Part shown: piece by piece, positions 30,976 through 44,964 of the stretch
Numbering within the stretch: position 1 is the first letter of the stretch
Layout: every line of letters starts with the position of its first letter
NCBI GenBank assembly: GCA_028875055.1
Contig: JAPPGG010000050.1
Coordinates: 1-59,406, forward strand
Direction: 5' to 3'
DNA length: 59,406 nt
DNA from: Chloroflexota bacterium
GTDB lineage: Bacteria > Chloroflexota > Dehalococcoidia > Lucifugimonadales > UBA3495
Position numbers and translations under genes: made by a program
The notes under the pieces: model-generated
The model's input: only the letters and a program-made list of their open reading frames with translations
Databases searched by the model: none
Told to the model about the DNA's origin: nothing

Positions 30976-32121
30976 ATGAAACGCAGCACTTCCAGAATTC
31001 TCACCACCCATACCGGCAGCCTGCCCCGTTCTCCAGACCTCCAGGAGTTGCTCCGCCAGCGGGAGGAACAGGGGGATTTCGACGAGAACCTCTTCCGCAC
31101 CAGCGTCAGCGAGGCGGTGTCCGGGATTGTCGAACGGCAGCGGGCCACCGGCATTGACGTTGTGAACGATGGCGAGCAGGGACGTTCGCAGTACGCAACC
31201 TATGTCAAGGAGCGGCTGACCGGCTTTGAGGGGGAGCGCCTGGTACGGTCTCGCCCCCGGTTGGACGACGCCGACTTTCCCGAGTTTGCGGCCACCCAGG
31301 CTCATATGTCCTCCCGCAGCATGCCCCAGCCTGCCTGCACCGGTCCCATCGCGTGGAAGGACTGGCCCGCCGTGGAACGGGACATCGCCAACCTGCGGCA
31401 GGCGGCGGAGGGTCAGAACGTGGAGGAGGTATTCATGACCGCCGCCTCCCCTGGCGTGATCGCCAACTTCCTGCCCAACGAGTACTACGGGACCGACGAA
31501 GAGTACCTTTACGCCCTGGCCGAAGTAATGAAGGATGAATACAATGCCGTCGCCCAGGCCGGACTGATCCTGCAGGTTGACTGTCCCGACCTGGCCATGA
31601 CCCGTGTTTCCCAGTTCTCCCACCTGTCGGTGGAGGAATTCAAGAAAATCGTGGAATTGCACGTTGAGGTGATCAATTTCGCCCTGAAGGATATTGATCC
31701 GGAGCAGTTGCGGCTGCACGTATGCTGGGGCAACACGGAGGGTCCCCACCATCACGACGTGCCTTTGCGGGAAATTGCGCCCCTGATACTCCGCGCCCGG
31801 CCCCTGGGACTCTCTATTGAGGGCGCCAACCCCCGACACGGCCACGAATGGCGGGTGTGGGAGGATATCCGCCTGCCCGAAGGGAAATTACTGATACCCG
31901 GGGTGCTGGACACCACCACCAACTTCATCGAGCACCCGGAACTGGTTGCCCAGCGCATCCTGAACTATGCCGGAACGGTGGGCCGCGAAAACGTAATAGC
32001 GGGCAGTGACTGCGGATTCGGCACTTCGGCCTGGGGCCGCAAGGTGGAGACCAACATCGCCTGGGCCAAGCTGGCGGCCATGGCTGAAGGGGCAAGGCTG
32101 GCGACCAGGGAACTGTGGTAG
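30976..32121 (+). CDS. MetE-like cobalamin-independent methyltransferase
   Basis: The 381-residue protein begins with 'RILTTHTGSLPRSPDLQELL' and matches the C-terminal catalytic half of cobalamin-independent methionine synthase (UROD/MetE-like fold). It is half the length of full MetE and lacks the N-terminal domain. Zinc ligands are likely H248 and C250 in 'LHVCWGN' and C346 in 'GSDCGFGT'. Stand-alone proteins of this type transfer methyl or alkyl groups to thiols, and some use substrates other than homocysteine. GGAG precedes the ATG. It is the first chromosomal protein gene after ssrA, so it is host DNA. Confidence 0.82.
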   Translation: MKRSTSRILTTHTGSLPRSPDLQELLRQREEQGDFDENLFRTSVSEAVSGIVERQRATGIDVVNDGEQGRSQYATYVKERLTGFEGERLVRSRPRLDDADFPEFAATQAHMSSRSMPQPACTGPIAWKDWPAVERDIANLRQAAEGQNVEEVFMTAASPGVIANFLPNEYYGTDEEYLYALAEVMKDEYNAVAQAGLILQVDCPDLAMTRVSQFSHLSVEEFKKIVELHVEVINFALKDIDPEQLRLHVCWGNTEGPHHHDVPLREIAPLILRARPLGLSIEGANPRHGHEWRVWEDIRLPEGKLLIPGVLDTTTNFIEHPELVAQRILNYAGTVGRENVIAGSDCGFGTSAWGRKVETNIAWAKLAAMAEGARLATRELW

Positions 32122-32718
32122 CAGGCATGGCATGGCATGGCATTGCAAGGCAACTATGGCGCATGCTGGCCCTCATTCCATGGTGGCGTGGAGCGGCTGC
32201 CTTAACTCCCTTCCCCGCGGATGTCATTGGCGGTGCAGGGGCCGTAAACGGCGGACTGCGGCTGACCTGCGCATCCTGAAGCCAGGGCAAAACACCCCTG
32301 GAAACACTGCACTTTTTGTCAACGAATTAGCTAACACATACAATTCCGAGCTTGCCGAAGAATCCAAGCTCTTCCCCACCAACTGGCTTTCGGAACCGTA
32401 GCGAGGCCGTGGGGAAGGACTTCAGGCCCTTCGGCAGGCTCAGGGCGACATAGCTTTGCCTTGTGGACATTAGCCGGCTTTAGGACGAATCTTTCATGCG
32501 ATAGCCCTGGAGCTGAAGCCTTCGGGGCTATTCCCCGCATAGCCCGGCGTGTATAATGCGTATTTCCTTCACACTTATATTGTGATATATTTAACAAATC
32601 GCCGGGCTGGGGCCCGGTAATTAAATTGTCAATACTTTTTATCGAAACATTTGACAGGTTTTGTGAGTCTGAAAGCCCCATGCTGACATCCAACGACCAC
32701 GAAGCGGGGGTTGAGTAA
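32122..32718. other. 597-base intergenic region before gltB
   Basis: It holds a short tandem repeat (GGCAT four times, 32124-32143), one copy of a dispersed repeat (32427-32450), and a TATAAT at 32552-32557 that may be the -10 of the gltBD promoter, although no clear -35 is seen. No gene is supported. Confidence 0.5.
32427..32450. repeat. Dispersed hairpin repeat, copy 1
   Basis: The 24-base segment, starting CCCTTCGGCAGGCTCAGGG, is identical to 39132-39155. In both cases it lies in a gap between chromosomal genes. The type (CTGAGCC/GGCTCAG-like hairpin) is known as a widespread dispersed repeat in bacterial genomes. Confidence 0.75.
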
Positions 32719-37255
<4,537 letters not shown>

Positions 37256-37263
<8 letters not shown>

Positions 37264-38710
37264 ACCTACTGGATTTATGGAATCCGGGCGTCAGCCTCCC
37301 AGGCGCCGCCCGGTGGCGGAAAGGAAAGGGGACTACAGGGAACTGTACCTGGATTGGCCCGAACCAGATGCCCGGGAACAGGGTTCCAGGTGCATGGACT
37401 GCGCCGTGCCGTTCTGCCACATGGGTTGCCCCTTGGGCAACGTAATTCCCGAGTTCAACCACCACGTTTACATGGGCGAGTGGCAGAAGGCCCTTGAAGT
37501 ACTGCTCAGCACCAATAATTTCCCCGAATTTACCGGCCGAATCTGTCCCGCTCCCTGCGAGGCGTCCTGCGTTCTCAGCATAAACGCGGACCCGGTTACC
37601 ATCGAGTACATTGAGAAAGAGATCTCAGACCGGGGCTACCGGGAGGGGTGGATCAAGCCCCATCCTCCCGAAAAGCGGACCGGCAAGAAGGTCGCAGTGG
37701 TGGGCTCCGGCCCTGCGGGCCTTGCCGCTGCCCAGCAGCTGAACCGGGCGGGACACTCGGTCACGGTGCTGGAACGGGCCGACTATATTGGCGGCCTGCT
37801 GATGCTGGGCATTCCCGACTTCAAACTGGACAAGGACGTTGTCCGGCGCCGAATCCAGCTTATGGCCGACGAGGGGGTGGATTTCCGCACCGGCGTCAAC
37901 GTGGGCGTGGACTATCCCGTGAAAGACCTGCTGGCGGAATACGACGCCGTATGCCTGACCGGAGGGTCCACCCAGGCGAGGGACCTCCCCGTTCCCGGAC
38001 GGGAGCTGGACGGCATTCACCTGGCAATGGAGTATCTCCCCCAGCAGAACAAGCTCCTGGCCGGAGAGGAACTGGACCCGGCGGAGCAGATTACGGCCGA
38101 GGGCAAGCGGGTGGTCATACTGGGTGGCGGCGATACCGGCGCCGACTGCCTGGGTACGGCCCACCGCCAGGGCGCCGAGGTGGTTTACCAGTTTGAGCTG
38201 CTGCCCGAACCGCCGGAGGAACGTACCGACAACAACCCCTGGCCCCAGTGGCCCATGATTCTGCGCTCCTCTCCGGCCCACGAGGAAGGGGGCATCCGCG
38301 ATTACAACATCCTCACCAAGTCCTTCTCAGGCAGCAACGGCCAGGTGGAAAAGCTCCACGCCGTCCGGGTGGAGTGGACCGCAGGGGAGGATGGCCGCTT
38401 CAATATGAGCGAAGTCCCCGACAGCGACATGGAAGTGGAGACGGACCTGGTCCTGCTGGCCATGGGCTTCCTGCACCCCGAGCACGAGGGAATGCTGACT
38501 GACCTGGGCGTGGACCTGGACGGTCGGGGCAACGTGCAGGTAGATGAGAACAAGATGACCAGTGTCCCCGGCGTATTTGCCGGCGGCGACATGGCCCGGG
38601 GCCAGTCACTGGTGGTCTGGGCCATCGCCGAGGGCCGCGAGGTAGCCCGGGGCGTTGACCAGTACCTGGTGGGCAGCTCAAATCTGCCGAGGTCAATGCC
38701 TACCCACTAA
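37256..38710 (+). CDS. gltD: Glutamate synthase, small subunit
   Basis: The 484-residue beta subunit has the N-terminal Cys-rich 4Fe-4S motifs ('CMDCAVPFCHMGC', 'CPAPCEASC'), an FAD-binding fold ('VVGSGPAGLAAAQQL') and an NADPH-binding fold ('VVILGGGDTGADC'). It passes electrons from NADPH through FAD and the iron-sulfur centres to GltB. It overlaps gltB by eight bases, so the two subunits are co-translated, and a terminator follows 50 bases after the stop. Confidence 0.97.
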
Positions 38711-38761
38711 CCGCTAGTTCCACGAGTAAGCGGAAATACTCACCAATGGGTCACAGTAGAA

Positions 38762-38789
38762 GGGGCGCCGAGCTTGGCGCCCCTTTTTT
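38762..38789 (+). terminator. Terminator of gltBD
   Basis: GGGGCGCC (38762-38769) pairs with GGCGCCCC (38776-38783) around GAGCTT, followed by six T. A classic rho-independent terminator. Confidence 0.9.
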
Positions 38790-39264
38790 GTGGGGTGAAA
38801 AAGAGAACGTACGCGCCCGACAGGACCCACCCGACCAATGTGAAAAGAGGCTCCAGCACCTGACGACGACCCGTAAGAAGGGAACTCCTCGAACGCCGCG
38901 CCTATTGCCGGCAGGGACTGGCACCACAGCCGCAGTTGATTTCCTGAGTCAGGGGCAGCCTTGATATCCGTAGTGTCCAGCTACGAGCAACGTCCCTTCA
39001 CGTAAAGAAAAAGCGCCATAGCCAAGGCTTTAGTTACCTGGCCAGCTTATGTGCGACTATAGTAATAGAGAGAGCAACCTTCTCTGAGAAGTGGACAGGG
39101 CATTCGCGCCTTAACTGACTGTCAATCTGAGCCCTTCGGCAGGCTCAGGGCGACAAGACCGCTGACAAAAGTATCAGCCTCCATTCAAGGCAGGATTGCC
39201 CTTTGAGAAGTGGACTTTCGACGGTCAACAGGCAAGGGGAAATATGGTATAAAATCCCCCGTGC
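38790..39264. other. Intergenic region between convergent gltD and pyk
   Basis: No gene is supported. It contains the second copy of the dispersed repeat (39132-39155) and two copies of TGAGAAGTGGAC (about 39088 and 39204). Confidence 0.5.
39132..39155. repeat. Dispersed hairpin repeat, copy 2
   Basis: It is identical to 32427-32450. Here the preceding CTGAG completes a hairpin CTGAGCC...GGCTCAG. Confidence 0.75.
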
Positions 39265-40707
39265 CTAAACCCCCGCCGCTGCTTCTACCATTTCCGAGTA
39301 GCGGGACAGGTACTCCTGGATGTCCAGCACCTGGATGGTGTTGGTGGTGCCCGAGACGCCGGTGAGGTTGCCGTGGACGATGGTCACTATGTCGGACTCG
39401 GTGACCAGGCCCGTTGAAAGCGCGCGACCAATGAGCATGGCCACCAGCTTGGCGATATCCTGCTCCGGAGGTATTACTCCGCTGGGCTGCAGTCCCCAGC
39501 TCAGGCTCAGCCGGCGCAGGGTAGCCACTTCGTGGGCAAATACTATAATGTCGCCTTCGGGCCGGTAGCGGGAGACTTCGTTGGCGGCCCGGCCGGTGCT
39601 GGTTACCACGATGGGCTTGGAATCCAGTTCCCTGGCCAGGCGGCTGGCTCCGGCGGCAATGGCCTGGGTGCGGTCCCGGGACCGGAAGTCCTTGTAGTAG
39701 GGGTAAATCTTCTCCGCCTCGCGGATGGTTATGTCCGCCACCCTGACCGCCTCTACCGGATAACCCCCCACAGCGATTTCATCGGAAAGCAGGATGGAAT
39801 CGCAGCCGTCCAGCACCGCGTTGCTGATGTCGGACACTTCCGCCCTGGTCGGGGTGGGCGAAACCACCATTGACCGCAACATCTGGGTGGCGATGCAGGA
39901 AGACTTGGCAGCCTCGTTTGCCTTGCGGACAATGTCCTTCTGGACCAGGGGCACCCGCTCCATGGGGATTTCCACGCCCAGGTCGCCGCGGGCTACCATC
40001 ACCCCGTCCACTTCCATTAGGATTTCGTCCAGGTTATCGATACCCTCGCCCCGCTCCAGCTTGGCCATTACGGGCGCCTGGCTGCCGATGCTCTGCAGAA
40101 ACTCCTTGGCCTCTCTTACATCCCTGCCCGTGCGCACAAAGGACACAGCCACCCAGTCCACCTCTTGTTCCACGCCAAAGCGGAGGGCTGCCTTGTCGTC
40201 CTCGGTGAGCACCGGCAGGTCAATGCTTACTCCGGGGAGGTTTACACCCTTGTAGGAGGAAACAGTGCCCCCGTTGCGAACCCGGGTCCTGACCTGGCGA
40301 CCATCGGTTTCCAGCACTTCCAGGCACACAATGCCATCGGAAATAAAGACAAGGTTTCCTTCGCGCAGGTTTCTGATAACGCCCGGCTCGGGGAAGGGGA
40401 TAATGCCGGGATTGCTGGCGGCGTCGTCCGCTGTAAGCCGGTATTCTTCGCCGTGATTGAGGTTAAGCACGTCGTCCATGTGGCCCAGGCGGAGCTTGAC
40501 CCCGCCCAGGTCCTGGAGGATGCTCACCTGCCTCCCGTGCTTTTCCGACAGGCGCCGGACGTGGTGGATGACTTCTTCGTGCTCGGGGAAGGTGCCGTGG
40601 GAGAAATTGAGCCTGGCGCAGTCCATACCGGCCAGGATCAATTGTTCCAGCGTATCGGGATCCCGGGAAACCGGGCCTATGGTTGCGATGATCTTGGTCT
40701 TGCGCAT
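39265..40707 (-). CDS. pyk: Pyruvate kinase
   Basis: The 480-residue enzyme starts at the ATG at 40707 (GGGGGGAG upstream). It has the N-terminal 'RKTKIIATIGP', 'DCARLNFSHG', the metal-binding 'MVARGDLGVEIP' and the 'ATQMLRSMVVSPTPTRAEVS' helix. The C-terminal allosteric domain is present ('PIVVTSTGRAANEVSRYRPE'). It makes ATP and pyruvate from phosphoenolpyruvate. The loop Met-Leu-Arg-Ser-Met replaces the common Met-Leu-Glu-Ser-Met, a small departure. It is a single gene in convergence with gltD. Confidence 0.96.
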   Translation of the reverse strand: MRKTKIIATIGPVSRDPDTLEQLILAGMDCARLNFSHGTFPEHEEVIHHVRRLSEKHGRQVSILQDLGGVKLRLGHMDDVLNLNHGEEYRLTADDAASNPGIIPFPEPGVIRNLREGNLVFISDGIVCLEVLETDGRQVRTRVRNGGTVSSYKGVNLPGVSIDLPVLTEDDKAALRFGVEQEVDWVAVSFVRTGRDVREAKEFLQSIGSQAPVMAKLERGEGIDNLDEILMEVDGVMVARGDLGVEIPMERVPLVQKDIVRKANEAAKSSCIATQMLRSMVVSPTPTRAEVSDISNAVLDGCDSILLSDEIAVGGYPVEAVRVADITIREAEKIYPYYKDFRSRDRTQAIAAGASRLARELDSKPIVVTSTGRAANEVSRYRPEGDIIVFAHEVATLRRLSLSWGLQPSGVIPPEQDIAKLVAMLIGRALSTGLVTESDIVTIVHGNLTGVSGTTNTIQVLDIQEYLSRYSEMVEAAAGV

Positions 40708-40736
40708 GACACTCCCCCCACAGCAACCGGCTGCAA

Positions 40737-41915
40737 TTACTCGCGGTTGGCGTAATAGGAATCGGTGGCCCGGCGCAGCCCCGCAACCCGGTTCTCCTGC
40801 AGGGCGGCCCGCCGGTCGGAGGCCCACTGATTTGAGGTCTGAATGCCTACCAGGCTGCCCTGGAAGTGGGGCATAACGTAGCGTGCCAGCAGTTCGTAGC
40901 TGTGCAGGATCTTCTCGCGGGGCGCCCAGTCCTCCACCCGAATCATAAAGCTTCCGAACCCGCCGCTTATCTCCTGCAGCCGCTCAATTCCGGCAATGCA
41001 GTCGTCGGGGGTGCCCACAATCCACTGGTTGTGTTCCATCATGAAGTCCACGATCTGGTCCTGGGGTACATCCGGGACTTCGTTGCCCAGGGTGTTGCCG
41101 AAGTATTCCGTGACCAGGCGGCCGCCGCCTACGCGAATATCCTCTACGGCTTCCTTCTTGCTCTCGGCCAGGTGCAGGCCCACCACCAGGCCCCAGTCTT
41201 CGCGATGGACCTCCTTGCCGTGCTCCGCCGCCGAGTCCTCGGCGATGGACCACAGCTCCTTGAGGCTGGTGGAACGGACGGTGTCGCGGGGAATGCTCAT
41301 GGACAGAACCGCCGCGCCGTGCTTGCCGGCCAGGGTGACTCCGGCCGGGGACTGCACCGAGGCAACGGCCACGGGAAGGTGCGGCTGCTGGTAGGGGCGC
41401 AACTGGAGAACGGCCTCATTGAGTTCGAACCAGTCGCTCTTGTAAGTCAGGGGTTCCGTCTCGTTGAAGAGGCGCAGGATGATGCCCAGGGATTCGTCCA
41501 TCATCTCCCGCTGTCGGGCCGGGTCAATGCCCAGCATCAGGGCATCGGAGGCCAGCGCTCCAGGCCCCACACCGAGGATGACGCGGCCACGGGTAAGGTG
41601 GTCCAGCAATACCATGCGGTTGGCAACCATGAGGGGATGGTGGTAGGGCAGGCTGACGACGCCGGTTCCCAGGCGAATGTTGCGGGTGCGCTCGGCGGCA
41701 GTGGCTATGAAGACCTCGGGCGAAGCGATGGTCTCCCAGCCCGCCGAATGGTGCTCACCGATGTAGGCTTCATCAAACCCCAGCATGTCCAGCCACTGGA
41801 GCAATTCCAGGTCCCGCTCCAGGGCCAGCGTGGGGTTTTCCCCAACCCTGTGGAAGGGGGCCATAAACACGCCAAACTTCATACGTTGGGACTTTCCGTT
41901 AGTTGACCCTGCCAT
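40737..41915 (-). CDS. LLM-class flavin-dependent oxidoreductase
   Basis: The 392-residue protein starts at the ATG at 41915 (AGGGAGG upstream). It has the bacterial luciferase-like fold: 'MKFGVFMAPFHRVGENPTLAL', 'GFDEAYIGEHHSAGWE', 'GTGVVSLPYHHPLMVANRM' and 'GRVILGVGPGALASDA'. Such enzymes oxidise organic substrates with FMNH2 and oxygen or with F420. They are expanded in SAR202-type Chloroflexota, where breakdown of recalcitrant organic matter has been proposed. The substrate cannot be read from sequence. It lies 29 bases ahead of pyk on the same strand. Confidence 0.9.
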   Translation of the reverse strand: MAGSTNGKSQRMKFGVFMAPFHRVGENPTLALERDLELLQWLDMLGFDEAYIGEHHSAGWETIASPEVFIATAAERTRNIRLGTGVVSLPYHHPLMVANRMVLLDHLTRGRVILGVGPGALASDALMLGIDPARQREMMDESLGIILRLFNETEPLTYKSDWFELNEAVLQLRPYQQPHLPVAVASVQSPAGVTLAGKHGAAVLSMSIPRDTVRSTSLKELWSIAEDSAAEHGKEVHREDWGLVVGLHLAESKKEAVEDIRVGGGRLVTEYFGNTLGNEVPDVPQDQIVDFMMEHNQWIVGTPDDCIAGIERLQEISGGFGSFMIRVEDWAPREKILHSYELLARYVMPHFQGSLVGIQTSNQWASDRRAALQENRVAGLRRATDSYYANRE

Positions 41916-42120
41916 GCTGTAGTCCTCCCTCTCTTCGCTGCCCGCGAAATACGTCTCTTGCTCACACCTTGCGACGTCTTTTGGCCATTCTAACACGGCT
42001 GGCCGGGCCATTGGTATATACGTGGCGCAACGCTAACGGCCTGTCCCTTCAGGGTAGCGGGCAGCCACCAAAAAGTGGTATCTTGACTCGTACCAACCAA
42101 TTGAAAAAGGGAGGGATAGC

Positions 42121-42546
42121 ATGCCCCAGATCAAGCACATCGCCATAGCCACCAATGATGCCGAGAAAACGGCCAAATTTTACTCCGAGGTGTTCGGCCT
42201 CAGGCAGGTTGCCAAGCTGGACAGCGGCAACGCCATAGGGTTTATGCTCAGCGACGGCAACGTCAACATGGCCATCCTGGACTTCCAGAACGACGCCGTG
42301 GCCGGCGAACGGGGCAAGGACTGGGAAGGCATTCATCACATCGGGTTTGAGGTGGAGAGCCTGGAGGAGATCGAGGCCCGCCTGCTTTCCGCCGGTTCCG
42401 AGGAGATGAAGTCGGTCAACGAGGCCCTCCACGCCGGCAACACCGGCCCGCGCCACCAGAACGTAGAAACCAAGTACGAGGGCCCCAACGGCGAGATGAT
42501 CGACGTCTCCCAGGTAGGCTGGGTGGGCACCCGGGGGTTTGACTAG
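42121..42546 (+). CDS. VOC-family (glyoxalase/dioxygenase fold) protein
   Basis: The 141-residue protein has two beta-alpha-beta-beta-beta modules: 'IKHIAIATNDAEKTAKFYSE' in the first, and 'GIHHIGFEVESLEEIEARL' and 'PNGEMIDVSQVGW' in the second. Metal ligands would be His 5, His in 'IHHIGF' and Glu near the end ('GEMIDV'). This size matches glyoxalase I, methylmalonyl-CoA epimerase and resistance proteins. The specific reaction is not evident. AAGGGAGG precedes the ATG. Confidence 0.85.
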   Translation: MPQIKHIAIATNDAEKTAKFYSEVFGLRQVAKLDSGNAIGFMLSDGNVNMAILDFQNDAVAGERGKDWEGIHHIGFEVESLEEIEARLLSAGSEEMKSVNEALHAGNTGPRHQNVETKYEGPNGEMIDVSQVGWVGTRGFD

Positions 42547-42577
42547 GCGTTCATCGTTATTTTCTCTGGATTGGCGT

Positions 42578-42616
42578 AAGAAAGACCCGGCGGAAGTGTC
42601 CCGCCGGGTCTTTCTT
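42578..42616. terminator. Bidirectional terminator
   Basis: A perfect 16-base stem (42578-42593 with 42601-42616; arm AAGAAAGACCCGGCGG) has T/A-rich ends on both strands. It serves the VOC gene and the leftward Nudix gene. Confidence 0.9.
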
Positions 42617-42633
42617 CTGGCTGCGGAAGGCGA

Positions 42634-43065
42634 TCATGCTGAGGGGAATAATTGCGCCTCAGCAAATTCCACGAAGCCCTCCAGCTTAACCCGCTCAATA
42701 ATCTCAACGGCAGAAGGTATAATCGCCATCTCCGTCTCTCCGTCCCACCAGCGGTAATCGCCAATCTCCTCTCGCAGCAACTCCACCTTGCCTTCCGTCT
42801 CAAGCAGGCAAACGTGGTGGCGCTGGCTGGGGCTTTCGTAGTGGAACAGGTAGGTGGCGGAGGTGGCGACCAGTTTGGTTTCCTCGTCCAGTTCGCGGCA
42901 AGCGGCGGTTACCGGGGCTTCTCCCTTCTTCATACCGCCGCCGGGGAGGCTCCAGCGCTTCGCGCCCCGCTCCCGCACCAATAGCAGCCTGCCCCCGTTC
43001 ATCACGAGGGCAGTAGCTCGGTTTCGCTTCTTCCTGGCCTTCTTTTCCACCATTGGCCCATCCAT
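42634..43065 (-). CDS. Nudix hydrolase
   Basis: The 143-residue protein has a Nudix box near residues 43-65: 'GGGMKKGEAPVTAACRELDE' followed by ETKL, with the metal-binding RExxEE intact. The last Gly position of the classical box is Thr. The N-terminus is strongly basic ('KKARKKRNR'). It hydrolyses a nucleoside diphosphate linked to some other moiety; the substrate is unknown. A start at 43053 (second Met) is equally possible. Confidence 0.87.
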   Translation of the reverse strand: MDGPMVEKKARKKRNRATALVMNGGRLLLVRERGAKRWSLPGGGMKKGEAPVTAACRELDEETKLVATSATYLFHYESPSQRHHVCLLETEGKVELLREEIGDYRWWDGETEMAIIPSAVEIIERVKLEGFVEFAEAQLFPSA

Positions 43066-43072
43066 GCAGATG

Positions 43073-43486
43073 CTACGCCGGCACGAAGGCCAGGGTGGGC
43101 CGGTCGCTTTCCATATCCTGCACGTCCAGGGTCAGGGCCATTCCCGTGGCTATATTCTGGGGATTAGCGGCGTCCACCCCCAGGACTAGCGCGCTGATGC
43201 GGGGCCCCTCTTCCAGGGTAACAATGCCGGAGCAGTAGGGATTGTTGCGTCCGAAACCTTTTTCGCCCATGGCGTTGGGCACCACGGAAATGCAGGTGAA
43301 GGCGCTCAACTGCCCCCGACCGCTGAATTGGAACCACTCCACGTCCCGGCTGTGGCAGGCCTGGCACATGGGGCGTGCCTCCGCCGACAGCTTGCCGCAG
43401 GACCTGCACCGTATCCCCGCCAACTGTCCTTCCTTGAGATAGGCAAAGAAGGAAGCGGCGTTGAAGGCTCGCGTTTCGGTCGTCAT
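43073..43486 (-). CDS. Zinc-ribbon OB-fold protein (DUF35), thiolase partner
   Basis: The 137-residue protein has a rubredoxin-like zinc ribbon C27-x2-C30 and C41-x2-C44 ('CRSCGKLSAEARPMCQAC') and a C-terminal OB fold. DUF35 proteins bind acyl-CoA and work as the partner of thiolase-like or HMG-CoA synthase-like enzymes. The gene follows the thiolase gene by five bases, in the usual order of this pair. Confidence 0.9.
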   Translation of the reverse strand: MTTETRAFNAASFFAYLKEGQLAGIRCRSCGKLSAEARPMCQACHSRDVEWFQFSGRGQLSAFTCISVVPNAMGEKGFGRNNPYCSGIVTLEEGPRISALVLGVDAANPQNIATGMALTLDVQDMESDRPTLAFVPA

Positions 43487-43491
43487 GCCCC

Positions 43492-44778
43492 CTACCCCCG
43501 CCTCAGGATGTTGACCACGCAGGTACCACCCGTGCCACCCACGTTGTGGGTCAGGCCCAATTCCAGGTTGGTGTTGGGCACCTGCCGGGGCCCCGCCTCG
43601 CCGCGCAACTGGTGGAAGGTCTCGATAACCTGGGCAACGCCCGAGGCTCCTACGGGGTGGCCCTTGGCCTTGAGGCCGCCGGAGGTGTTGATGGGACGGT
43701 CGCCGGTGAGGGCGGTGCGGCCCTCGTCAACGGCCCGGGGACCCTCGCCCGGCTCGAAGAAGCCCAGGTCCTCGGTGGCTATGATTTCGGCGATGGTAAA
43801 GCAGTCGTGGACCTCGGCCACCTGGATGTCCCGGGGAGTGACGCCGGCCATGGCGTAGGCCTGGGCGGCGGCCTCCCGGGCGGCGGACAGCGACGTCAGT
43901 TCCTCGGCATCGTGGAGGGGACGGCCCGAGGCCTGACCTGTGCCAACCACGTGCACCGGTTTGTCGGTAAAGTTGTTGGCTATCTCCGAGGACACCAGCA
44001 GGACGCAGGAGGCGCCGTCGGTAATGGGGGCGCAGTCGTAGAGACGCAACGGCCAGGCGATCCAGGGATTGGCCCTGGGGTCGTTGAGGAAGTCCATCTC
44101 GTCCCGCCAGTCGGGAACGGGCTGGCCCTGCTGTTCGGCGCGGGCCTTTCTTCGCTCCATCATATCCAGCAGGGTGGTGTTGAACTGGGCCTTGGGGTTG
44201 AGGGCGCCGTTGGTATGGTTTTTGATTCCAACCTTGGCCAGGTGGGCCAGGCTGGTCTCGTAGCGGTCCATGTGGGCCTTGGCCAGGGCGCCGTAAATGC
44301 CGGGGAAGGTCAGGCCGGCAGGTACCTCATAGAGGCCGTCAGCGGCCGAGGCCAGTACGTCGGTGACACCCTCGGTGGGCAGGTCGGTCATCTTCTCGAC
44401 GCCGCCCACCAGGACCACGTCGTACATGCCCGAGGCGATGGCCATGATGCCCTCGCGCAGGGCGCTGCCGCTGCTGGCGCAGGCGTTCTCAATGCGGGTG
44501 ATGGGCGTGGGAGTCATGCCCAGCCAGTCAGCCAGGATGGGCGCGGTATGTCCCTGGCCTTCGAACAGGTCGGAGGAGTAGTTGCCGATATACCCGCACT
44601 CAATGTCCTCGACGTCGATGCCCTGGTCCATGTGGTCAATCAGGTCCTGGAAAGCTTCGACAAACAGGTCTCGGGTGGTCATGTCGCGGAAGGCGCCAAA
44701 GCGGGACAGTCCGGCGCCCACGATGGACACGGGCCTGCCCAGCTGGCGGCGTTTGGCGGTAGAAATCGTAGCTGCCAT
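43492..44778 (-). CDS. Thiolase-family protein (acetyl-CoA acetyltransferase-like)
   Basis: The 428-residue product starts at 44778, where GGAGG lies nine bases upstream. It has the nucleophile Cys at about C100 in 'ENACASSGSALREG', 'VAEVHDCFTIAEI' and the oxyanion-hole block 'GGLKAKGHPVGASG'. These are the marks of the SCP-x/lipid-transfer-type thiolases, which pair with DUF35 proteins. It would cleave or form 3-oxoacyl-CoA. It is encoded with its OB-fold partner as a two-gene operon, likely for catabolism of lipids or sterol-like compounds (inference). Confidence 0.92.
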   Translation of the reverse strand: MAATISTAKRRQLGRPVSIVGAGLSRFGAFRDMTTRDLFVEAFQDLIDHMDQGIDVEDIECGYIGNYSSDLFEGQGHTAPILADWLGMTPTPITRIENACASSGSALREGIMAIASGMYDVVLVGGVEKMTDLPTEGVTDVLASAADGLYEVPAGLTFPGIYGALAKAHMDRYETSLAHLAKVGIKNHTNGALNPKAQFNTTLLDMMERRKARAEQQGQPVPDWRDEMDFLNDPRANPWIAWPLRLYDCAPITDGASCVLLVSSEIANNFTDKPVHVVGTGQASGRPLHDAEELTSLSAAREAAAQAYAMAGVTPRDIQVAEVHDCFTIAEIIATEDLGFFEPGEGPRAVDEGRTALTGDRPINTSGGLKAKGHPVGASGVAQVIETFHQLRGEAGPRQVPNTNLELGLTHNVGGTGGTCVVNILRRG

Positions 44779-44964
44779 GGGGAACATCCTCCAGGGGCGT
44801 TGTGTGGGTGCCATTATGGTGGGGCGAGGTGTATGCGTCAATGCTGGCGAATGGCCAGGGAAGCGCGTCCATTTCCTTGTTTACAACAGGCAGCTCAAAT
44901 ATACTGTCCGGCGAGTAGCAGCCAATCGAATTCTCTCCTCGCTTCTCTCCTGGAGCATTTTCCC

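Noticed and set aside
32124-32143. GGCAT tandem repeat as a regulatory array
   Set aside because: Only four 5-base units after a stop codon; simple slippage is enough to explain it.
43546-44964. Long in-frame extension upstream of the MFS transporter
   Set aside because: It is antisense to the thiolase gene and low in complexity. The transporter begins near 44965, where the family resemblance starts.
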